64,000 bases of DNA from Bradyrhizobium sp. in8p8. Lineage in GTDB: Bacteria > Pseudomonadota > Alphaproteobacteria > Rhizobiales > Xanthobacteraceae. The position numbers were made by a program, and so were the translations under genes. Under the pieces are notes generated by a model. That model did no database searches. It worked only from the letters and a program-made list of their open reading frames with translations, and had not been told where the DNA came from. Positions 58,410 through 64,000 of the stretch are shown here, piece after piece; within the stretch, counting starts at the first letter, position 1, and every line of letters begins with the position of its first letter. The DNA lies in assembly GCF_000426845.1 (NCBI RefSeq), contig NZ_AUGD01000007.1, positions 1-64,000 on the forward strand, written 5' to 3'.

Positions 58410-59225
58410 ATGGCGCAGAATTCAGGTCTGATGCAAGGCAAGCGCGGGGTCATCCTCGGCGTCGCCAACAACCGCTCGATCGCCTGGGGCATTGCCAAGG
58501 CCTGCCACGCCGCCGGCGCCGAACTCGCTTTCACCTATCAGGGCGATGCGCTGAAGAAGCGCGTCGAGCCGCTCGCCGCCGAGATCGGCGGGCTCGTGCT
58601 CGGCCATTGCGACGTGACGGATGCCGCGACCATCGATGCCGCCTTTGCCGTGCTGAAGGAGAAGTGGGGCAAGATCGACTTCCTGGTGCACGCGATCGCC
58701 TATGGCGAGCAACTCGACGGCCGCTACGTCGACACCACGCAGGAGAATTTCTCGAAGTCGATGCTGATCTCCTGCTATTCGTTCACGGCGGTGGCGCAGC
58801 GCGCCGAGAAGCTGATGACGGACGGGGGCTCGCTCATCACGCTGAGCTATTACGGCGCTGAAAAGTGGATGCCGCATTACAACGTGATGGGTGTGGCGAA
58901 AGCGGCGCTGGAAGCCAGCGTGCGCTATCTCGCCGCCGATCTCGGCGAGAAGAACATCCGCGTCAACGCCATCTCGGCAGGGCCGATCAAGACGCTCGCC
59001 GCGTCCGGCATCGGCGATTTCCGCTATATCCTGAAGTGGAACGAATACAACGCGCCGATGCGGCGCAACGTCTCGACCGAAGACGTCGGCGGCAGCGCGC
59101 TGTATCTCCTCTCCGACCTCTCACGCGGCGTTACCGGCGAGGTGCATCACGTCGATTCCGGCTATCACGTGCTGGGCATGAAGCGCCCGGACGCGCCGGA
59201 CATCTCGCTGGGCGGGAAGGACTAG
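58410..59225 (+). CDS. fabI: Enoyl-[acyl-carrier-protein] reductase (FabI)
   Basis: A 271-residue FabI. The modified glycine motif GVANNRSIAWGIA lies at about residues 17-29. The FabI active-site pair is Y-x6-K: YYGAEKWMPHYNVMGVAKAALEA contains the Tyr and Lys. It reduces trans-2-enoyl-ACP with NADH in fatty-acid elongation. The final DISLGGKD tail is usual for alphaproteobacteria. A histidine-phosphatase gene follows after 13 bp. Confidence 0.94.
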   Translation: MAQNSGLMQGKRGVILGVANNRSIAWGIAKACHAAGAELAFTYQGDALKKRVEPLAAEIGGLVLGHCDVTDAATIDAAFAVLKEKWGKIDFLVHAIAYGEQLDGRYVDTTQENFSKSMLISCYSFTAVAQRAEKLMTDGGSLITLSYYGAEKWMPHYNVMGVAKAALEASVRYLAADLGEKNIRVNAISAGPIKTLAASGIGDFRYILKWNEYNAPMRRNVSTEDVGGSALYLLSDLSRGVTGEVHHVDSGYHVLGMKRPDAPDISLGGKD

Positions 59226-59238
59226 CCTCGAATCTGGA

Positions 59239-59838
59239 ATGGCCGTGCCCACGATCTACTTCCTGCGCCATGGCGAGACCGAGTGGAACGCGCTCGGGCG
59301 ATTGCAGGGCACCAAGGACGTTCCGCTCAACGCGCGCGGCCGCAGTCAGGCCGTGCACGCTGCCGGTGTTCTGGCCGATTTGTTCAAGCGCGATGGCAAG
59401 GACAGTGCCGCGCTGCCCTATGTGTCGAGCCCGCTCGGACGTGCGCGTCAGACCATGGAGCTCGCGCGCGGCAAGCTTGAGCTGCCGCCTGCCGACTATT
59501 CCCTTGACGATCGCCTCCGCGAGATCGGCTACGGCAGTTGGGAAGGTTTGACGCTGGCCGAGAGCGAGGCCTCCGATCCGGACGTCTATGCGAAGCGTCT
59601 CGCCGACAAATGGACGGTCGCGCCCGCGGGTGGCGAGACCTACGCGGCGGTGCAGCTGCGCATGCTGGACTGGTACGAGTCGCTTCTGGTCGATACCGTC
59701 GCGGTGGCTCATGGCGGGACCTGCCGGGCCCTGATGGTGGCCTTGGGGCTCGAGACCCCCGCCGGCGCCGCCGAGCTCTTCATCGAGCAGGGCGCCGTGT
59801 ACGTGTTCCGCGACGGGCGGCTGGAGAAGTTCAGCTAG
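59239..59838 (+). CDS. Histidine phosphatase superfamily protein (phosphoglycerate-mutase-like)
   Basis: A 199-residue single-domain protein. The RHGE motif (FLRHGETEWN, residues 8-17) supplies the phospho-acceptor His, and VAHGGTCRALM the second His near the C-terminus. The family acts as cofactor-dependent phosphoglycerate mutases or as phosphatases; this short form is more likely a phosphatase. It lies 13 bp after fabI and probably shares its transcript. Confidence 0.88.
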   Translation: MAVPTIYFLRHGETEWNALGRLQGTKDVPLNARGRSQAVHAAGVLADLFKRDGKDSAALPYVSSPLGRARQTMELARGKLELPPADYSLDDRLREIGYGSWEGLTLAESEASDPDVYAKRLADKWTVAPAGGETYAAVQLRMLDWYESLLVDTVAVAHGGTCRALMVALGLETPAGAAELFIEQGAVYVFRDGRLEKFS

Positions 59839-59850
59839 GCCTGAGTTTTT

Positions 59851-59931
59851 CGCCATTCCGGGCGATGCGGAGCATCGAACCCGGAATCTCGAGATTCCGG
59901 GTTCGCCCTCCGGGCGCCCCGGAATGACGGG
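59851..59931. repeat. Palindromic intergenic repeat with 22-bp perfect core
   Basis: The outer arms CATTCCGGG and CCCCGGAATG enclose an inner perfect palindrome that reads CCCGGAATCTC and GAGATTCCGGG. The whole unit can fold as a cruciform. It is the best-preserved of the TTCCGGG-type copies in this window (44497, 48010) and lies between the phosphatase and aroC genes. Confidence 0.8.
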
Positions 59932-60018
59932 AACGGGGTTGAACGCCATGCCCCTCAGGGCTACGAACGTTGACAAACAACGTTTATGTAAAACGTCAAC
60001 GCTAGGCGGCAGTTCGGC

Positions 60019-61107
60019 ATGTCCTTCAACACCTTCGGCCACATGTTCCGCGTCACCACCTTCGGCGAAAGCCATGGGGTGGCGATTGGCTGCGTGGTCG
60101 ACGGCTGTCCGCCCATGATCCCGCTGACCGAGGCCGACATCCAGAAGGACCTCGACCGGCGCCGGCCCGGACAGTCGCGCTTCACCACTCAGCGCCAGGA
60201 GCCGGACCAGGTGAAAATCCTGTCCGGCGTGATGGCGCATCCGGAGACCGGCGAGCAGGTGACGACAGGCACGCCGATCGGGCTTCTGATCGAGAACACC
60301 GATCAGCGCTCCAAGGACTATTCCGAAATCAAGGACAAGTTTCGTCCCGGTCATGCCGACTTCACCTATGAGGCGAAGTACGGCCTGCGCGACTATCGCG
60401 GCGGTGGCCGCTCATCCGCGCGCGAGACCGCAACGCGCGTCGCCGCTGGTGCGATCGCGCGAAAAGTGCTGCCCGACGTCAGGGTGCGCGGCGCTCTGGT
60501 GCAGATGGGCCCGTACAAGATCGACCGCGCCAAGTGGGACTGGGACGAGATCGCCAACAATCCGTTCTTCTGTCCCGACAAGGACAAGGCCGCGTTCTTC
60601 GAGACCTATCTCGACGGCATCCGCAAGAACGGCTCCTCGATCGGCGCGGTGATCGAGGTCGTCGCGGAAGGTGTACCGGCAGGTCTTGGCGCGCCGATCT
60701 ACGCCAAGCTCGATTCGGATCTCGCAGCCGCGATGATGAGCATCAACGCGGTGAAGGGCGTCGAGATCGGCGCCGGCTTCGGCGCGGCCGAGCTCACCGG
60801 GGAGGAGAACGCCGACGAGATGCGCACCGGCAATGACGGCACGCGCTTCCTGTCCAACCATGCCGGCGGCGTGCTGGGCGGCATCTCCACCGGCCAGCCG
60901 GTCGTGGTGCGCTTCGCGGTGAAGCCGACCTCGTCGATCCTGCAGCCGCGTCTCACCGTCGATCGGCAGGGCGCTGATACCGAGATCTTCACCAAGGGGC
61001 GCCACGACCCCTGCGTCGGCATTCGTGCCGTTCCCGTCGGCGAGGCCATGATGGCCTGCGTGCTTGCCGATCACTTCCTGCGCGATCGCGGGCAGGTCGG
61101 ACGTTGA
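60019..61107 (+). CDS. aroC: Chorismate synthase
   Basis: A 362-residue chorismate synthase of normal length. Signatures are GESHGVAIGCVVDGCPP near the N-terminus, RPGQSRFTTQR, GRSSARETATRVAAGA and NDGTRFLSNHAGGVLGGIS. It converts 5-enolpyruvylshikimate-3-phosphate to chorismate with reduced FMN. GGCGGCAG is the nearest purine-rich element before the ATG. A short hairpin lies about 10 bp after the stop. Confidence 0.96.
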   Translation: MSFNTFGHMFRVTTFGESHGVAIGCVVDGCPPMIPLTEADIQKDLDRRRPGQSRFTTQRQEPDQVKILSGVMAHPETGEQVTTGTPIGLLIENTDQRSKDYSEIKDKFRPGHADFTYEAKYGLRDYRGGGRSSARETATRVAAGAIARKVLPDVRVRGALVQMGPYKIDRAKWDWDEIANNPFFCPDKDKAAFFETYLDGIRKNGSSIGAVIEVVAEGVPAGLGAPIYAKLDSDLAAAMMSINAVKGVEIGAGFGAAELTGEENADEMRTGNDGTRFLSNHAGGVLGGISTGQPVVVRFAVKPTSSILQPRLTVDRQGADTEIFTKGRHDPCVGIRAVPVGEAMMACVLADHFLRDRGQVGR

Positions 61108-61222
61108 TGACCTTCCCTTCCCGTCGGGAAGAGGTGAGCGCATTTGCGGCCAAACCGTCTGTCACGGCACTAGGCGACGGCGCAGCTTGACGGCCCCGCA
61201 ACTTTCGTCCCCAAATGCGGCC

Positions 61223-62437
61223 ATGAACAGCTCCGAGCTTCGCCGCGTCTGCGATTGGCTGATCGACGGCGCGTGGTCGGCGGCGGAGCCGGCCGAGATG
61301 ATCGCCGACTTCTGCGAACGTCTGGTCGCGGCCGGTCTGCCGCTGTGGCGGTTCGGCATATTCATCCGCACGCTGCATCCCGAAATCTTCGGCCGCAACT
61401 TCATCTGGCGGCGAGGTCAGGAAGTCGAGATCGGCGCTGTTGATTTCGAGATCCTGGACACGCCCGAATTCGCCCGCAGCCCGCTTCGCGTTGTGTTCGA
61501 GCAGGGCATCGAGGTGAGGGGACGCCCGAGCGATCCCGACAGCAAGCGCTTTCCGTTCCTCGATGACATGCGGGCTGAAGGTGCGACCGACTATGTCGCG
61601 GTGCCGATGCCCTTTCTCGACGGCTCCGTCCACGCAACGAGCTGGATCACGCAGCAGCCCGGCGGCTTCAGCGATGGCGACATCGCGGCGATCCGCTGGA
61701 TCATAGCGCCGCTCGCGCGCGTCAGCGAGATCATCAGCCTGCGCCGCACTGCCGAGATGCTGCTCGACACCTATGTGGGCAACCGTGCCGGCGCGCGCAT
61801 TCTCGGCGGCCAGATCCGCCGCGGTCACAACGACACCATGCAGGCGGCGATCTGGCTATCGGACCTGCGCGGCTTCACGGCGCTATCGGACCGGCTGCCA
61901 CCAGAGACAGTGGTCACGATCCTCAACCACTATTTCGACTGCCAGGTCGCCGCAATCCGCGGCCATGGCGGCGAGGTGCTCAAATTCATGGGCGACGGCC
62001 TGCTCGCGGTGTTTCCGATCGACGAATATGTCGGCGATGCCGCTGATGTCTGCGCGGGCGTGCTTGAGGCGGCGCGCGAGTCCCGCGCCAGCGTCGAAGC
62101 GCTCGCCATCCCTGTCGGCGATGCCGTCGAGCGCTTCCGCTTTGGCGTCGCGCTCCACGTCGGCAACATCCTCTACGGCAATATCGGCGGCGGCAACCGC
62201 CTCGACTTCACCTGCATCGGCCCTGCCGTCAATCTTGCAGCAAGGCTCGAGAAGATCACGGGGCGCCTGGGGCGGACGGTCGTCGCCTCGGAAGGCTTTG
62301 CCAATGTTTGTCGGCACGATTGGCTCGAACTCGGCGAATTTCCGATCGCGGGATTTTCCAAAGCGCAGCGCGTGTACGGGCTGGCGGATGAAGCGTACGC
62401 GCAGGCGGCTGAGCCTATTCCTCCGGCTCGGTCGTGA
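61223..62437 (+). CDS. Class III adenylate/guanylate cyclase
   Basis: A 404-residue cytosolic protein. The N-terminal 200 residues are an unassigned sensory region seen in other rhizobial cyclases (MIADFCERLVAAGLPLWRFG). A class III cyclase domain follows at about 210-385: WLSDLRGFTALSDRLPPETV with the first metal Asp, LKFMGDGLLAVFP with the second, and GNIGGGNRLDFTCIGPAVNLAARLE. It makes cAMP (or cGMP) from a nucleoside triphosphate. The gene overlaps the 3' end of convergent clpS by 23 bp. Confidence 0.87.
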   Translation: MNSSELRRVCDWLIDGAWSAAEPAEMIADFCERLVAAGLPLWRFGIFIRTLHPEIFGRNFIWRRGQEVEIGAVDFEILDTPEFARSPLRVVFEQGIEVRGRPSDPDSKRFPFLDDMRAEGATDYVAVPMPFLDGSVHATSWITQQPGGFSDGDIAAIRWIIAPLARVSEIISLRRTAEMLLDTYVGNRAGARILGGQIRRGHNDTMQAAIWLSDLRGFTALSDRLPPETVVTILNHYFDCQVAAIRGHGGEVLKFMGDGLLAVFPIDEYVGDAADVCAGVLEAARESRASVEALAIPVGDAVERFRFGVALHVGNILYGNIGGGNRLDFTCIGPAVNLAARLEKITGRLGRTVVASEGFANVCRHDWLELGEFPIAGFSKAQRVYGLADEAYAQAAEPIPPARS

Positions 62438-62720
62438 ACAGCAGCGGATAGCCCTTGGCGCGGCCGGCGTCGGTGGCTCGCGTCGCCTTGGTCTCGGCCA
62501 CGTCCTTGGTGAATACCGCGACGACGCAGGCGCCAAGCTTGTGGGCGGTGATCATCACCTTGTAGGCCTGATCCTCGGTCATGCGGAATTCGGCCTTCAG
62601 CACCATGGTGACGAATTCGCGAGGCGTGTAGTCATCGTTGATCAGGATGACCTTGTGCAGCCGCGGCCGCTCGACCTTGGTCTTTGTCTTGGTTTTCGGC
62701 TTGCTGACGGTGTCGTTCAT
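62415..62720 (-). CDS. clpS: ClpS, adaptor of the ClpAP protease
   Basis: A 101-residue ClpS protein. After a Lys/Thr-rich N-terminus, the core has HKVILINDDYTPREFVTMVL (about residues 22-41), the YKVMITAHKLG segment, and the substrate-pocket residues of the family. It delivers N-degron substrates to ClpA. The usual clpA partner is not next to it here. Its 3' end overlaps the cyclase gene. Confidence 0.94.
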   Translation of the reverse strand: MNDTVSKPKTKTKTKVERPRLHKVILINDDYTPREFVTMVLKAEFRMTEDQAYKVMITAHKLGACVVAVFTKDVAETKATRATDAGRAKGYPLLFTTEPEE

Positions 62721-62910
62721 CGTATCCTGAAACCCCGGCCCTGATGAGCTCCAGCCGTTTCATCATAATGCAGGCACTCGTGCGGCTCCAAGCTGGTCGG
62801 CACGCCGCCATCATGCCGCTGCGAATGGGCAGGGATGCGGCGACCGCGCCTGCCTGCACCAGGTCAGCATTATCCTTTCGGAGAACCGCTGCACGCTGCT
62901 ACATCCTACT

Positions 62911-63294
62911 CTAGGGAAGCGCGCGGACAAGCTGCATGGCGGCGATCAGGGCGCCTACGGACAACGCCACCGATGCAATCATGTAGGCAGCCGAGGCCAA
63001 GGTCTGACCACGCTCGATCAGATACCAAGTATCCAGCGAGAACGTCGAGAATGTCGTGTAGCCGCCGCAAATCCCCACTGTCAAAAATATCCGGACGGTC
63101 TGCGGCAGGTTCCATCTCGTCGCGAACAGCGCGGCGAAGATGCCGATCAGGAACGATCCGGTCACGTTGATGATCAGCGTGCCCCAGGGAAAGTCAGTGC
63201 CGAAAGCACGGCCTGAACCGATTGTAGCGAGATAGCGCATGACGGCTCCGAGTGCTCCGCCGGCGGCCACCGCCAAAATGAATTGGATGTTCAA
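62911..63294 (-). CDS. crcB: CrcB-family fluoride channel
   Basis: A 127-residue membrane protein with four transmembrane segments. Signatures are GGALGAVMRYL at the N-terminus, GTLIINVTGSFLIGI and the GICGGYTTFSTFSLD motif with the Phe/Thr box. Dual-topology Fluc channels export fluoride. The start codon is TTG at 63294, chosen because no ATG is available and GGGGAACGGGA precedes it. It lies 28 bp after the MFS gene, so the two may be co-transcribed. Confidence 0.9.
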   Translation of the reverse strand: MNIQFILAVAAGGALGAVMRYLATIGSGRAFGTDFPWGTLIINVTGSFLIGIFAALFATRWNLPQTVRIFLTVGICGGYTTFSTFSLDTWYLIERGQTLASAAYMIASVALSVGALIAAMQLVRALP

Positions 63295-63322
63295 TGTCCC
63301 GTTCCCCGGTTTTCAGTCTGCA

Positions 63323-64000
63323 TCATCTGTTTCTTGCCGCCAGACCGTTGCCGACCGCAAGCAGTCCCACAAGCGAAACCAGCGCAAAGCCGAGTCCTGC
63401 CAGGAACGTGCCTTGAGGACCAAAGGCATCCCAAAGAGCGCCCGCGATCACGCTGGCGGCCAGCAAGGCAAGCCCGGTGAAGAGGTTGAAATAGCCGAAT
63501 GCGGTGCCGCGCAGGCTTGGTGGCGCCGCGTCGGCGACGAGGGCCGAAAGCAGTCCTTGCGTCAGCCCCATGTGCAGTCCCCACAGCACGACGCCGAGCG
63601 CGAGACCCGCAAGGCTCGGGAGCTGGGCCAGCGCAAGATCAGCGCCGGCGAGGAGGACCAGACCGAGCGCGAGCAGGCCGGTCCGGTTGATCCGATCCGA
63701 GAGGACCCCGGCCGGATAGGCTGACAGCGCATAGGCGACGTTCATCAGCACCAGCACCGCCGGCACCCACATCACGTCGAGGCCGATGCTCTGTGCGCGC
63801 AGGATCAGGAAGGCCTCACTGAAGCGCGCGAGCGTGAAGACAATCCCGACCGCGACGACGCGCCAGTACACCGCACCGAGCTGCCGCATGGCGGCGAGAT
63901 TGAGCGGATTCTTCACAGGCACCCGGCTCGGATCCGGGTCAGGCTCATTCACGCCGAAGGTGATCAGTCCAAACGACAGAAAGGCCGGCAGCACCGCCAC
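63323..64000 (-). CDS. MFS transporter, partial (N-terminus beyond the window)
   Basis: The C-terminal 225 residues of a major facilitator. At least six hydrophobic segments are visible. The loop YPAGVLSDRINRTG is an MFS motif-A-like turn, and the C-terminal half contains GTAFGYFNLFTGLALL. The gene begins outside the window. It precedes crcB in a probable operon, so a role in ion or drug export is possible, but the substrate is not evident. Confidence 0.8.
   Translation of the reverse strand: MAVLPAFLSFGLITFGVNEPDPDPSRVPVKNPLNLAAMRQLGAVYWRVVAVGIVFTLARFSEAFLILRAQSIGLDVMWVPAVLVLMNVAYALSAYPAGVLSDRINRTGLLALGLVLLAGADLALAQLPSLAGLALGVVLWGLHMGLTQGLLSALVADAAPPSLRGTAFGYFNLFTGLALLAASVIAGALWDAFGPQGTFLAGLGFALVSLVGLLAVGNGLAARNR

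Noticed and set aside
1..64000. tRNA, rRNA, prophage, insertion sequence or toxin-antitoxin pair
   Set aside because: None was recognised on reading both strands; the lone ribbon-helix-helix gene at 27742 has no toxin partner.

Overview
The window looks like chromosome of a Bradyrhizobium-type alphaproteobacterium (family Nitrobacteraceae). The evidence is high GC, a red-type (form IC) RubisCO operon with cbbX, an HWE-family kinase, promoters with the GGAAC/nGTT pattern of the alphaproteobacterial stress sigma factor EcfG, many lineage-typical small proteins, and scattered decayed palindromic intergenic repeats. No tRNA, rRNA, CRISPR array, insertion sequence or prophage was recognised. The genus is an inference; no database was searched.

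Region 1 (0.7-13 kb): an MFS exporter, then a complete Calvin-Benson-Bassham locus. A divergent LysR regulator (cbbR) faces cbbF-cbbP-cbbT-cbbA-cbbL-cbbS-cbbX-cbbE. The enzymes regenerate and carboxylate ribulose-1,5-bisphosphate, and CbbX is the RubisCO activase. Two paralogous small proteins lie outside the two ends of the locus.

Region 2 (13-33 kb, with an outlier near 37.7 kb): a stress-response block. It contains a universal stress protein, a DegP-type protease, a lysine-rich DUF6496 protein, many small secreted or hydrophilic proteins, DUF4142 proteins, a Tat-exported SDR, a ThDP enzyme and a PRC-barrel protein. Its centre is a 2097-residue soluble hybrid histidine kinase with eleven 92-residue poly-HAMP repeats, followed 12 bp later by a REC-PAS-HWE kinase. 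Nine strong and two weaker EcfG-like promoters were found by eye in front of genes here, three of them matching GGAAC-N16/17-CGTT or nearly so; the one in front of the giant kinase is exact. The block therefore reads as a general-stress-response regulon carrying its own sensor kinases.

Region 3 (33-46 kb): HxlR regulator with divergent atypical SDR, nitronate monooxygenase, a small exported protein whose ribosome-binding site can be sequestered by a perfect 10-bp stem, PhoD-type phosphatase, a His-rich exported peptide, an HTH protein next to an HpaD-type ring-cleavage dioxygenase, a PLP aminotransferase, a DUF3124 protein, a CPA2 antiporter, a RibB fused to a GTP-cyclohydrolase-II-like domain without cysteines, and glutaryl-CoA dehydrogenase.

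Region 4 (46-64 kb): mostly housekeeping and envelope genes. These are an MBL hydrolase, DUF1499 protein, acyl-CoA ligase, extensin-like protein, L,D-transpeptidase, CorA, SDR, PdxH, lipoprotein, CbpA-type DnaJ protein, anti-sigma/ECF sigma pair, FabI, histidine phosphatase, AroC, class III cyclase, ClpS, CrcB and an MFS protein cut by the window end.
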